Assembly: GCA_964418585.1 (NCBI GenBank)
Contig: CAYQMG010000032.1
Span: 1-64,000, forward strand
Source: JAJRTE01 sp964418585
Lineage (GTDB): Bacteria; Myxococcota_A; UBA796; JAJRTE01
Direction: 5' to 3'
Length of the DNA: 64,000 bases
Part shown: piece by piece, positions 9,510-18,077 of the stretch
Numbering within the stretch: the first letter of the stretch is position 1
Layout: each line of letters opens with the position of its first letter
Notes under the pieces: model-generated
Database searches by the model: none
What the model saw: the letters and a program-made list of their open reading frames with translations, nothing else
Told to the model about the DNA's origin: nothing
Made by a program: the position numbers and the translations under genes

Positions 9510-10799
9510 TCAGGGAGTGCCTGTTCCGTGCGCCAGTCCCTGGTCGGCGGCAAGGGAGAGTTCAAGGATCACCCGGTCCGAGAGGAGGAAGCCACCAGGG
9601 GTGAGGTGGAGCCGCGTGTTGTCGGTCTGCACCAGGCCTTTCAGGTCGGAATGGGCCGCGCGGGCGAGCAGGTGCTCGGAGGCCGACGCGCCGAACCGGT
9701 GGCGGAACCGGCCCAGGTCCAGGCCGCATGCGGTCCGGAGGCCCATCATGAGCGTTTCCGTCATGGCCTGTTGTCGTGAGAGGACCTCCCGCCCCACGTG
9801 CACGGAGCGGTTCGTGGCGCAGGCGGCCATGTAGCGGTCCGGGTTCGGCTCGGTCCACCATCGGCCGCCGTGAGGGGCGGGGACCAGTCGTACCGGGTGG
9901 GTCCGGTCCGACTCGAGGCACCAGCGGCGGGTGTAGCTGTGCGCGCCGGCCCCGATGCCGATCCAGTCCTTGCCTTGCCAGTATCGGAGGTTGTGGCGGC
10001 AAGGGTGGGCTCGAGACCAGTTGGAGATCTCGTAATGCCGGAATCCGCCCCGACCCAGGAGGTCCTCGGCGGCGTGATACATCTCCACCAGGGTCGATTC
10101 GCCGGGCAGGGCCAGGGCGCCGGCGGTCACCTGGCGGGCGAGTCGGGTGCCCTCGTACACGGTGAGGCCGTAGGTGGCGCAGTGGGTCAGCGGAAGGGCC
10201 ACGGTCTGTCTCAGATCGTCCTCCCAGTCGGCCGGGGACTGACCCGGGATGCCCCAGATGAGGTCGATGGAGATTTCCTCGAACCCGGCGTGGGCCGCAT
10301 CCTCGATGGCGGCCAGGGCCTGGGTCCGGTCGTGAATCCGGGTCAACGTCCGCAGGTGTCGGTCGGCAAAGGACTGAATGCCGAGGGAGAGGCGGTTGAC
10401 CCCCAGGGACCGAAGTTGCCGCAGGTCGGCCCGCCCGATGGTGCCGGGATTGCACTCCACGGTCAGTTCCAGGGTTTCGCCGGGGGGGAAGCGGCGGAAC
10501 ACGGCGTGGAACAGTCGATCGAAAAACGGGGGAGGGCAGAGGGAGGGGGTGCCGCCGCCGATGAACAGGGTTTCCAGCGAGCGGCCGGCCAGCGGCGTGT
10601 CTGCGTAGTGCTCGAGTTCGGTTTCCAGGCTCTCGCCGTAGTCCCGCCAGGGGGGGGCGGGCCGGGCGACGGAGTTGAAATCGCAGTAGAGACAGCGGGT
10701 TCGACAAAAAGGAATGTGGATGTAGATGCCCAGATCCTCCCGGGCCTCTGTGGGGTCCGGTCCGGGATCCGACAAGTTTTCCACCTGGCAACTGGACAT
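9510..10799 (-). CDS. hemW: HemW-like radical SAM protein (CPO III-related)
   Basis: A 429-residue radical SAM protein of the HemN/HemW family. The start at 10799 has GAGGG about 5 nt upstream; an in-frame ATG at 10835 lacks a site. The 4Fe-4S motif is CRTRCLYCDF (CxxxCxxC), preceded by YIHIPFC and followed by the SAM-binding GGGTPSL, then LTVECNPGT, NRLSLGIQSF and the HemW-typical DLIWGIPGQS, HYEISNWSR and GIGAGAHSY. HemW is regarded as a heme chaperone; it lacks the extra N-terminal elements and second SAM site of the true oxygen-independent coproporphyrinogen oxidase HemN. It is divergent from the M16 peptidase gene over a 58-bp intergenic region. Confidence 0.9.
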   Translation of the reverse strand: MSSCQVENLSDPGPDPTEAREDLGIYIHIPFCRTRCLYCDFNSVARPAPPWRDYGESLETELEHYADTPLAGRSLETLFIGGGTPSLCPPPFFDRLFHAVFRRFPPGETLELTVECNPGTIGRADLRQLRSLGVNRLSLGIQSFADRHLRTLTRIHDRTQALAAIEDAAHAGFEEISIDLIWGIPGQSPADWEDDLRQTVALPLTHCATYGLTVYEGTRLARQVTAGALALPGESTLVEMYHAAEDLLGRGGFRHYEISNWSRAHPCRHNLRYWQGKDWIGIGAGAHSYTRRWCLESDRTHPVRLVPAPHGGRWWTEPNPDRYMAACATNRSVHVGREVLSRQQAMTETLMMGLRTACGLDLGRFRHRFGASASEHLLARAAHSDLKGLVQTDNTRLHLTPGGFLLSDRVILELSLAADQGLAHGTGTP

Positions 10800-10857
10800 C
10801 GGTCCCTCTGCATGGCATATAGAACAACTTCTCACATGCTAGGTTGGAGGCCGCACG

Positions 10858-13425
10858 ATGTCGACGGAAAATACCTTCCGGCTCAAGAACGGGCTTCGCG
10901 TGCTCATTCAGGAAAGCCACGCGGCGCCGGTCGTGTCCATTCAGGTCTGGATCAACGTGGGCAGCGCGGACGAGCGTCCCGAGGAGGCCGGGATTGCCCA
11001 CCAGCTCGAGCACATGTTGTTCAAGGGAACAGATCGGCGGGGTGTGGGGGAGATCGCCCGGTCGGTGGAGGGCGCCGGGGGGGAGATCAACGCCTTCACC
11101 TCGTTTGACAACACGGTCTACTACGTCACCATGGCGTCCCGGCACTTCGAGTTGGGTCTGGACGTGCTGGCCGATGCGGTTCAGAACGCCCGGATCGATG
11201 CCGAGGAACTTCGCATGGAAAAGGAGGTGGTGCTCGAGGAGGTGCGGAGATACGAGGACACCCCCTCCCGTCAGCTCGACCAGGCGGTGTTCACCGCGGT
11301 GTTCCGGACCCATCCCTATGGCCGGCCGGTCATCGGGTTCGAGGAGACCGTGCGAGGGTTCGAGCGGGACGACGTGGTCGGGTTCTATCGCCGCTGGTAC
11401 ACGCCGGACAACATGATCGTGGTCATCGTGGGTGACGTGGACGCCCGGGAGGCCGAGCGTGCGGTCCGGGCCCGGTTCGAATCCTTTGCGCGTCCCCCTG
11501 CGCCTCGCCGGTCCAGACCTCAGGAGCCGGCCCAGACCGGGCCCAGGACGACCCATGTGGAAAAGGCGGTGCAGGAGGCCATGATTGAGCTGGCCTTTCC
11601 CATTCCGGCGGTCTCTCACCCCGATGCTCCCCTGCTGGACCTCCTCGCCCTCATCCTCGGACAGGGTGAGAGTTCCCGACTCACCGAACGGGTCAAAAAT
11701 CAGAAACAGCTCGTCAACTCGGTCTACGCCTTCGCATACACCCCCCTGGAGCCGGGCGTCTTCCTCGTGGGCGCCGCCCTCGAGCCCTCCCGCATCATGG
11801 AAACCTACGACGCCTTGCTCGAGGAGGTGCGGCTCGTACGCCAGGCGCCGGTGCGAGGCTCCGAGTTGCGCAAGGCCCAGTCGATCATTCGGAGTGACCG
11901 GGTCTATGAACGGGAGACCGTGGACGGGCGCGCACGCAAGTTCGGCTACTACCTGAGCACGTTCGGCACACTGGACGCAGAAAAAGCCTACTATCGGGCC
12001 GTGGAGGAGGCCACCGTGGCTGACATCCTCCGCGTCGCCCAGACCTACTTCGACCCGGACCGCGTCACCATCGCCACGCTCATGCCCAGGGGCGCCCGCG
12101 TGCCCGACGACGATGAGTTGACCACTCGCGCCCACAGGGCGCTCCACAATGGTACGCCTCCGGCGCCTCAGTTGGTAGGACGACGCGAGCAGGAAACCCG
12201 GAAAATCGTCCTCCCCAACGGCATCCGTCTCCTCATCCGCGAGAATCACTCGGTGCCGCTCGTGGCCGTCCGCGCCGCGTTCGAGGGCGGATTGCGCCAC
12301 GAGACCCGGGACAACAACGGGATCTTTCAGCTCATGTCCCAGCTCCTGACTCGAGGCACGCCCAACCGGAACGCATTCGAAATCGCGCACGAGGTGGAGA
12401 GCCTGGCATGCAGCGTGGGCGGGTTCTCCGGCCGGAACTCCTTCGGGTTGCGCGCCGAGTTCCTCTCACAACACCTGGAGCGCGGGCTGGAACTCTTCTC
12501 CGAAATCCTCCACGGCCCTTCGTTTGCCGAGGACGAACTGGCCAAGGTCCGCAGAACCACCCTGGAGGCCTTGCGCAACCTCGAGGACCATCCGTCCACC
12601 TATGTGTTCCGCATCTTCTCCGAAACCCTCTACCGCCGACATCCGTTCCGCATGTCCTCCCTCGGAAACGAGCGGGCTCTCAACAAGATGACCCCACGGA
12701 GACTCCGCCGCATGTTCGACCGCCACGTGACCGCCGACAACATGGTCCTGTCCGTGGTGGGCGACGTGGACCCCCAGGACATGGAAATGTTGGCACGACG
12801 CTACTTCGGGGATTTCAACACCGGCGGCCCCCTTCCCGACACGGTCCCCGAAGAACCTCCCCTCACACGGCGGCGCGTCCGGCTTCGCTCGAGCGACAAG
12901 CATCAGCTTCACCTGGTGCTGGGCTGGCGCGGCGCCTCGGTCACCCATCCGGATCGGTACGTGCTCCAGCTCCTCTCCTCCATCCTCGCCGGCCAGGGCG
13001 GCCGACTGTTCCTCGAGCTGCGCGACCGACAGGGCCTCGCCTACACGGTCACCTCCGTTTCCATGGAAGCACTCGGCGAAGGATACTTCGCCATCTACAT
13101 GGCCACCGAACCCTCCAAGTTCGACCGGGCCCACCGTGGCATCCTCGAGGTGGTCTCCCGGCTCCTCCAGGACGGGGTGGACGACGCAGAGCTGGACCGG
13201 GCCAAGCGCTACCTGGTGGGTAGCTACGAGATCGACCTTCAGCGCTCCGCCGCCCTCTGCGCCAACCTGGCGTTCAACGAACTCTACGGCCTGGGACACG
13301 ATTCCTACCAGAAATATGCCGCCCGAATCGACGCCATCACCCGGGAGGAGATCCTCGAGGCTGCGCGGCGATACCTCGACCCCCGCGTCTATGTCCTCGC
13401 CGGCCTCGGCCCCACGGGAGACTGA
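10858..13425 (+). CDS. Double-domain M16 family zinc metallopeptidase
   Basis: An 855-residue protein made of two M16 (pitrilysin/processing-peptidase-like) halves. GGAGG lies 7 nt before the ATG. The first half has the inverted zinc motif HQLEH (residues 48-52) and a downstream Glu in the MEKEVVLEEV helix, so it should be catalytic. The second half (from about residue 450) lacks HxxEH at the equivalent place but keeps the Arg/Tyr substrate-binding pair (DRQGLAYTV), the usual inactive partner domain that closes the chamber. No signal peptide is evident, so it is probably cytoplasmic or periplasmic by a route not visible here. It is followed after 65 bp by mutM on the same strand. Confidence 0.9.
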   Translation: MSTENTFRLKNGLRVLIQESHAAPVVSIQVWINVGSADERPEEAGIAHQLEHMLFKGTDRRGVGEIARSVEGAGGEINAFTSFDNTVYYVTMASRHFELGLDVLADAVQNARIDAEELRMEKEVVLEEVRRYEDTPSRQLDQAVFTAVFRTHPYGRPVIGFEETVRGFERDDVVGFYRRWYTPDNMIVVIVGDVDAREAERAVRARFESFARPPAPRRSRPQEPAQTGPRTTHVEKAVQEAMIELAFPIPAVSHPDAPLLDLLALILGQGESSRLTERVKNQKQLVNSVYAFAYTPLEPGVFLVGAALEPSRIMETYDALLEEVRLVRQAPVRGSELRKAQSIIRSDRVYERETVDGRARKFGYYLSTFGTLDAEKAYYRAVEEATVADILRVAQTYFDPDRVTIATLMPRGARVPDDDELTTRAHRALHNGTPPAPQLVGRREQETRKIVLPNGIRLLIRENHSVPLVAVRAAFEGGLRHETRDNNGIFQLMSQLLTRGTPNRNAFEIAHEVESLACSVGGFSGRNSFGLRAEFLSQHLERGLELFSEILHGPSFAEDELAKVRRTTLEALRNLEDHPSTYVFRIFSETLYRRHPFRMSSLGNERALNKMTPRRLRRMFDRHVTADNMVLSVVGDVDPQDMEMLARRYFGDFNTGGPLPDTVPEEPPLTRRRVRLRSSDKHQLHLVLGWRGASVTHPDRYVLQLLSSILAGQGGRLFLELRDRQGLAYTVTSVSMEALGEGYFAIYMATEPSKFDRAHRGILEVVSRLLQDGVDDAELDRAKRYLVGSYEIDLQRSAALCANLAFNELYGLGHDSYQKYAARIDAITREEILEAARRYLDPRVYVLAGLGPTGD

Positions 13426-13490
13426 CCCCGCCTCCACGGCCGCACCCGGCCCCCGTGCCGGAATGCTCGACACCTCTCCGGAGTCCGCCC

Positions 13491-14324
13491 GTGCCCGAGT
13501 CGCCCGAAGTCGAGATCATGCGCCGCAACCTCCTTCGGTGGACCCGGGGAAGGCGGATCACGCGCGTGGACCTGCTCCGTCCGGCAACCATGTCTGGAGA
13601 CCACGCAGCCTCGAGTACCCTTGTCGAGGGCGCACGCTTGACCCACGCTCTCCGCCGCGGCAAGGTCCTCTGGATGGCCTTCTCCTCGAGTTCCGGGTGG
13701 CTCGTCCGGTTCGGCATGACCGGAAAGTGGGTCCGCTGCCGCCCCGGCCAGCCCATGCCTCGATTCGCCCGGATACGCCTGCTCCTGAACGATGGACACG
13801 CCATCCTCTTCCTGGACCGCCGTAACCTCGGACGCATCCAGGCATTCCACCCCGCTCCCCAAGGCCCAACCTTGCTCAAACACGCCGCTCCTGGTCGGGA
13901 CCCCCTCCTCGAGGGCATCTCCGGCAGAAACCTCGAAACCCTCTTCGCTCGCCGACGATCGCCCGTAAAAACCCTCCTCCTCGACCAGTCCTTGATCGCC
14001 GGCATCGGCAACATCTACGCAGCCGAGACCCTGTTCACAGCTCGGATTCACCCGCGCACCCCCGGAAACACGCTCGACCTCCAGGCGTGCACCCGGCTCG
14101 CGCAGGCCATCCACCAGAGACTGGTGTGGGCCATCGACACGTTTGACGGCGACGATATCGCCCTCCAGGGAGAACCGGGCGCGGACCAGGCGCCTTTCCA
14201 GGTCTACCGCCGCACCGGCCGTCCCTGCCCTCGGTGCCGTGCGCCCATCCGGCGAGACACGATCGCCGGTCGGGCCACCTTCTTTTGCCCCACCTGTCAG
14301 AGCCTACCCGGGGCGAAAGCGTGA
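13491..14324 (+). CDS. mutM: Formamidopyrimidine-DNA glycosylase (Fpg/MutM)
   Basis: Bifunctional DNA glycosylase/AP lyase that removes 8-oxoguanine and formamidopyrimidines. The GTG at 13491 is chosen because it gives MPESPEVE, placing the catalytic Pro (residue 2 before Met removal) and Glu (residue 3) at the N-terminus, and has GGAG 7 nt upstream; an upstream ATG at 13455 would destroy this. Lys58 (RRGKVL), the QSLIAGIGNIYAAE helix-two-turn-helix segment and a C-terminal zinc finger (CPRC-x16-CPTC) are all present. At 277 residues it has the usual family length. All key residues are intact, so it should be active. Confidence 0.95.
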   Translation: MPESPEVEIMRRNLLRWTRGRRITRVDLLRPATMSGDHAASSTLVEGARLTHALRRGKVLWMAFSSSSGWLVRFGMTGKWVRCRPGQPMPRFARIRLLLNDGHAILFLDRRNLGRIQAFHPAPQGPTLLKHAAPGRDPLLEGISGRNLETLFARRRSPVKTLLLDQSLIAGIGNIYAAETLFTARIHPRTPGNTLDLQACTRLAQAIHQRLVWAIDTFDGDDIALQGEPGADQAPFQVYRRTGRPCPRCRAPIRRDTIAGRATFFCPTCQSLPGAKA

Positions 14325-14341
14325 ACGCACAAAGATTCCTC

Positions 14342-14370
14342 TTGCCACTCGGCCTCACTGCTGCTATCTA
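14342..14370 (+). promoter_or_regulatory. Sigma70-like promoter for tRNA-Ala
   Basis: TTGCCA (14342-14347), a 17-nt spacer and TATCTA (14365-14370), followed by a GC-rich discriminator typical of stable-RNA promoters. It lies about 60 nt before the tRNA. Confidence 0.6.
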
Positions 14371-14428
14371 TTAGGGCGCGTTTTTCGACGGGGCCGCCCG
14401 CAGGCAGGAGCGTCCGTCAACCGTCGAG

Positions 14429-14501
<73 letters not shown>

Positions 14502-14512
14502 CTTTTGATTTC

Positions 14513-14544
14513 AAGGGGTTACGGTGATTGCCGTGACCCCTTTT
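14513..14544 (+). terminator. Rho-independent terminator of tRNA-Ala
   Basis: A 12-bp stem (AAGGGGTTACGG / CCGTGACCCCTT, one mismatch) with a 6-nt loop, running into TTTT. It sits 12 nt after the tRNA. Confidence 0.75.
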
Positions 14545-14750
14545 CGCGTTCGTGGCACACTCGTGGCACTTCCCAGGTTGCCACGGCTCGACCTCGAGCA
14601 CTCGAACACTCGTTCCTGACCGCACGCACCTCCTTCATGCAGACCCCCCCGACAAGGCCAGACCAGGTTCGTCTTCTCTCACGCATCCTCCCGAAATGCG
14701 GTCCGGCCGGCATGGCGGCGATGCAGAAGCCACCCTCATCCCCAGAGTCG

Positions 14751-14838
14751 ATGGGTCGCCTGCTTCGTGGACCTACGGCACGGATCTCGAGGGGATGGGT
14801 CGCCTGCTTCGTGGGCCTACGGCACGGATCTCGAGGGG
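14751..14838 (+). repeat. 44-bp tandem duplication
   Basis: Two adjacent 44-bp copies (14751-14794 and 14795-14838), each beginning ATGGGTCGCCTGCTTCGTGG and ending CGGATCTCGAGGGG, differing at one visible base; a third copy starts at 14839 and decays after about 8 bp. The unit length is not a multiple of 3, so the repeat does not encode a repeated peptide. Confidence 0.85.
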
Positions 14839-15042
14839 GTGGGTCGACACAAGTGTGGCATTTTGACCAGCTCTTCTCGAGGTCCCCCCTCGAGATCTCG
14901 ACCTCACGGGTCGGCGTCTGCATGGGGGAGGGCGCCGCGGCTCGCGGGGGAGGGTCGAGGTTCTCGAGGCATTTTTGCACAATCGGCGAATGGTCCCCCC
15001 GTGCTCGAGTCGAGGTTCCCCCACCGGATCGTCCGCGTCCCC

Positions 15043-15107
15043 CGTCGAGAACGTCGAGGCCCCCCGTCGAGATCGTCGAGGCCCCCCGTCGAGATCGTCG
15101 AGTTCCC
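15043..15107. repeat. 22-bp array, GTCGAGATCGTCGAGG type
   Basis: Three head-to-tail copies (15043-15064, 15065-15086, 15087-15107) of a unit with two GTCGAG hexamers followed by a run of C. The second and third differ only at the 3' end. No spacers separate them, so this is not a CRISPR array. Confidence 0.8.
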
Positions 15108-15167
15108 GGCATGAACACGGTGAGGGGGGGTCCTCATCATGCCGGTACCCGCCCCGACTGTCACGCC

Positions 15168-15244
15168 GAGGTCCCCCCCTGCAGCAATGGAGGTCCCCCC
15201 CTGCTCCAGTGGAGGTCCCCCCTGCAGCAATGAAGTTCCCCCTG
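15168..15244. repeat. 22-bp array, GAGGTCCCCCC type
   Basis: Three copies (15168-15189, 15190-15211, 15212-15232) of a unit starting GAGGTCCCCCC and ending in GCAGCAATG or GCTCCAGTG, plus a decayed fourth (15233-15244, AAGTTCCCCCTG). The last unit is 1 bp shorter in its C-run. Confidence 0.8.
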
Positions 15245-15297
15245 ACCCTGGTCGGTGTCTCCGGTGGATTGTCGAGGACGGGTGGTGTGGCGCGGGG

Positions 15298-15789
15298 TTA
15301 TCCCTGGTCGGTTTCGGCGGTCTCCGGCGCCTCGCCGGTGGCACTCGCTCCGCTGGAGAACATGCGGGCCATATCCTTGACCACAGGCTGGACCTCCTCG
15401 GGACCAAAGGACTTTGCCGCCTGGTAGACCACCAGGGCGGTCTTGTATGCCTCGCTGCTGGCGGCCAGGTAGTTGTCATCGAGGATTTCCATGAGCCGGG
15501 TCAACTCAATGCGGATCTCCTGCAGTTGGTTGGTGAGCTTGACATCTCGCCTGAAGTTGTCCACGCTCACGATGCGCGGCAGGTAGCTATCATCGCTATC
15601 GGCCAGGCTCAACGCCTGCTGAACGAAGCCCACCATGGACTGTCCCATCTTGACCATGCGTTTGCGCTGCTCCGGGGTGAGGCTCTCCTGCATGGGGAGC
15701 GCTTCCCGGGTCGCCAGGATCATTCCGCGGATGGCCTCGAGCTGCTCGTCGGTGAGTTCGGCGTTGATGATATTCGGGATCGTTGCCAT
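15298..15789 (-). CDS. Conserved hypothetical helical protein
   Basis: A 163-residue soluble protein. The ATG at 15789 is preceded by GGAGGA at 5-6 nt; longer in-frame extensions to 16047 lack a site and read as non-coding. The protein is predicted almost all helical, with an acidic N-terminus (MATIPNIINAELTDEQLEAI), a segment SLTPEQRKRMVKMGQ, and a C-terminal part with RRDVKLTNQLQEI and SSEAYKTALVVYQAAK. I recall similar short proteins annotated as hypothetical in many unrelated bacteria, but no function is known to me. There is no signal or membrane segment. It is divergent from the first glycosyltransferase gene across about 490 bp. Confidence 0.75.
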   Translation of the reverse strand: MATIPNIINAELTDEQLEAIRGMILATREALPMQESLTPEQRKRMVKMGQSMVGFVQQALSLADSDDSYLPRIVSVDNFRRDVKLTNQLQEIRIELTRLMEILDDNYLAASSEAYKTALVVYQAAKSFGPEEVQPVVKDMARMFSSGASATGEAPETAETDQG

Positions 15790-16281
15790 GTCTTCCTCCA
15801 TGCTGCACACCGGACGCAACGGGTCTGGAATCAGGAAGGCTCGAAGCGTCGCGGTGTCGGGTTTGTGCCACCGTGACCGGGAGCGGCGAGAGGCACGCCG
15901 TTTTCGGTGCGTCACGATGACTGGAAAATAGTGAAACAAAACGGACCGATTGTCCAGACGGTTGATCGGGAATCGGTCGACGCCTCCGGAACACCGGGGG
16001 GATCCCGGTTTCAGCCGTTCCGGGGGGCTGGTTGTCGAGCGAGCCATCTGGTCCCCTGGTCTGGTTCATTTTCCAGAAAGGATCTGGCTGCGCGCGTGTT
16101 GCGCGTTCCGGCGGCGTGCAGGTTGTCGAAAACGAGTTGGGTTCAGGAGCAAGGTGTGGCAGGATGGACCGCGTGGGTGACGCGCGTGTGGCGGCGTCGG
16201 GTGCCATGTCCCGATCGGGGTTCGGGTCCGGAGAGGTGGGATGAACCGGGCCTGGTGTGCCAGGGAGGAGCATTGAGAAGG
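15790..16281. other. Divergent intergenic region, 492 bp
   Basis: Lies between the small helical protein (minus) and the glycosyltransferase (plus). It contains a short A/T-rich patch near 15920-15945 that probably holds the minus-strand promoter. No RNA gene, repeat or convincing small ORF is seen. Confidence 0.5.
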
Positions 16282-17526
16282 ATGGTTCGGAAGCCGCGCT
16301 CGGTTTATGTTGCGTTCGAGGCCTTTCCCCGGCTCAAGGGGGCCTCGGCCCACATCGCCTCCATGGTTCGAGCGCTCGCCGAGGATTTTTCGCCGGTGCT
16401 CCTCGTGTGTCTGGGATATGGCGACATGCCCGCGTACCAGGATTTGGGGGACGTTCAGATTCGTCGGTTCATGGCCGGTCACCCCAACATGCTCAGGCGG
16501 GCCGTGGCGTTTGGACGGTTCGTGCACGACACGGTGGCCCCGGTTGCCGGGGGCCTCGAGCTGGCCGTATTCCGGGATCCGTGGAGCGGTCTTCCATTGC
16601 TCGAGATGGAGCCTGGGGTGGCGTTGGTGTTCGAGGCCAACGCCCTTCCGTCCTGGGAGCTGGGCTCGACCTATCCCCGGTTCGGGCGGCGGGTGGCGCT
16701 TCAGGCCAAGATTCGGGATGGCGAGCGGCGGTGTCTCCGTGGGGTGGAACGGGTTCTGGTGGTCAGCGGTGTGACCGCGAAGGCCCTGCGTGCCCTGGAG
16801 CCGCGCTGTGCGCCCATTGCGGTGATTCCGAACTCAGCGGACCCGGTTTTCGAGGCGGCGGCGGGAGGGGGTGGAGCCGTGCCGGAGTCCGGGGCCGGGG
16901 CGACCTTCGGCTATGTTGGCAGCCTGCACCCGTGGCAGGGGGTGGAGCGGGCGGTGGATGCGTTTTCGCTGATTGCGCGCGGCGTCGATGCCCGGATGGT
17001 CATTGTCACCGCCGGTCGCGGGCCGGCGTGGAAGGCGCTGCGGCGACGGATTCGCAAGAAGAGGTTGACCGAGGTGGTCGACCTGATACCCGGATTGCCG
17101 CCGGAGCGGCTTGCTCCCCTGGTGCGCACGTGCGCCTTCACAGTGGCGCCCCTGCAGGAGACCTCGAGGAACGTGGTGCAGGGCTGCTGTCCGGTGAAGA
17201 TCGTCGAGTCCATGGCGGCCGGAGTCCCGGTGATTGCAACGGACCTCGCCGTCACGCGGGAGATGATCTCGAGCGGACGAGACGGTCTCCTGGTCGACCC
17301 GTCCGGGGTGCGGCCCCTGGCCGAGGCCATGCTCCGGCTTTTGAACGACCGGAGATTGTGTACGCGCCTGGGCCGGAACGCGCGTGAGACGGCCCGGGTT
17401 CGTTTTTCGCGAGAGGTGGTGCACGAGCGTTTGAGGGGGGTGTTCTGGGACGCGGTCCGTGCCGGGCGTGTGGGTGGACCGGTCCCGGTTGCCATGCCAT
17501 GGTTTGAGTGCCAAGCAGATGGTTGA
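16282..17526 (+). CDS. Glycosyltransferase, GT4-like
   Basis: A 414-residue GT-B fold enzyme. The ATG at 16282 follows a purine-rich GGAGGAG stretch; a TTG three codons earlier is possible. The N-terminal half holds an acceptor-type Rossmann domain (FPRLKGASAHIASMVRAL). The C-terminal half has donor-binding features of family GT4: IPNSAD, GYVGSLHPWQGVERAVDAF, and the EX7E-type region VKIVESMAAGVPVIATDLA followed by GLLVDPSG. It probably transfers a sugar from a nucleotide donor to a glycan or lipid; the acceptor is unknown. It opens a plus-strand group containing two more glycosyltransferase-like genes at 18078 and 20801. Confidence 0.85.
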   Translation: MVRKPRSVYVAFEAFPRLKGASAHIASMVRALAEDFSPVLLVCLGYGDMPAYQDLGDVQIRRFMAGHPNMLRRAVAFGRFVHDTVAPVAGGLELAVFRDPWSGLPLLEMEPGVALVFEANALPSWELGSTYPRFGRRVALQAKIRDGERRCLRGVERVLVVSGVTAKALRALEPRCAPIAVIPNSADPVFEAAAGGGGAVPESGAGATFGYVGSLHPWQGVERAVDAFSLIARGVDARMVIVTAGRGPAWKALRRRIRKKRLTEVVDLIPGLPPERLAPLVRTCAFTVAPLQETSRNVVQGCCPVKIVESMAAGVPVIATDLAVTREMISSGRDGLLVDPSGVRPLAEAMLRLLNDRRLCTRLGRNARETARVRFSREVVHERLRGVFWDAVRAGRVGGPVPVAMPWFECQADG

Positions 17527-17551
17527 TACTGGAGAACTGGTGGAGTATGAT
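17523..17551 (+). promoter_or_regulatory. Sigma70-like promoter before the zinc-binding small protein
   Basis: TTGATA (17523-17528), 17-nt spacer, TATGAT (17546-17551), 80 nt before the ATG at 17631 and overlapping the end of the upstream gene. It suggests the genes from 17631 onward can be transcribed separately. Confidence 0.5.
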
Positions 17552-17630
17552 CGGAAAACGGGATGACGAGCTTGTCGCAGATGGTCCGCGCCTGGGCAGG
17601 ACCATCTGACCTGAGGGGGTACACGACGAC

Positions 17631-18008
17631 ATGAGCAACACGTGCAGAATGAAGGTCGGCCTGCTCGTTCTGCGTACCTGCGGGGAGGAGGCGGTGGACA
17701 CCTGCTCGACCTGCGGGCGGCCGATATGTCCGAAGCACCGCATCAAGCAATCCGGCCTGGTCCAGTGCCTGGATTGCGCGTTGGACGGGCCGATGGAATC
17801 GGAAAGCCCGCGGCTGTGGCAGGCGTACGAGCGGCGGGTGCGTTACCGTGCGGCCCGGTACCACCCCCTGTACCTGTCCGACAGCGGGTATTACGGCGAG
17901 GATGACTATCGCGTATTCGACGAACGAGGTGAGGCGGAAGAGGCCGGTGCGTCCGACCTGGAGGACGATATGGACTTCAATTCGTCCGACGACTACCTGG
18001 AGAGTTGA
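17631..18008 (+). CDS. Small Cys-rich putative zinc-binding protein
   Basis: A 125-residue protein of unknown function. The N-terminal 50 residues contain a treble-type pattern resembling a B-box or zinc ribbon: C17, C24, C27, C32, H35, C46 and C49 (core CSTCGRPICPKH and QCLDC). The C-terminal half is acidic and tyrosine-rich with no predicted fold. No signal or membrane segment is seen. It lies between two glycosyltransferase genes, with 70 bp to the next start, so it may be an accessory factor of that cluster. I do not recognise the family. Confidence 0.65.
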   Translation: MSNTCRMKVGLLVLRTCGEEAVDTCSTCGRPICPKHRIKQSGLVQCLDCALDGPMESESPRLWQAYERRVRYRAARYHPLYLSDSGYYGEDDYRVFDERGEAEEAGASDLEDDMDFNSSDDYLES

Positions 18009-18077
18009 AGCGCCCGAGCACGGCCCGTCCGTCCGGCGGGCCGAAACGTGGTCTCGAGCGGCAGGCAGGGATGAGGG

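Larger units (their letters stand above)
14545..15297. repeat. Non-coding repeat-rich region next to tRNA-Ala
   Basis: About 750 bp without a convincing gene; open frames here are low-complexity and have no conserved motif. It contains a direct repeat of CGTGGCAC (14551-14558 and 14562-14569), a 44-bp tandem duplication, a 22-bp array built from GTCGAG and runs of C, and a second 22-bp array with a GAGGTCCCCCC core. Isolated related cores (GGTCCCCCC, GAGGTTCCCCC) lie between the arrays. Its position directly downstream of a tRNA suggests a former integration site, possibly holding ends of a decayed mobile element, but no integrase or transposase remains. Confidence 0.6.

Noticed and set aside
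9562..12390. A 942-codon minus-strand frame
   Set aside because: Overlaps hemW in another frame and is antisense to the M16 peptidase; both real genes have strong motifs.
14505..15233. Protein-coding gene in the repeat region
   Set aside because: The frame is low-complexity, driven by repeats whose lengths are not multiples of three, and lacks a ribosome-binding site.
15043..15244. CRISPR array
   Set aside because: The 22-bp repeats abut directly without unique spacers of constant length, and there are no cas genes.
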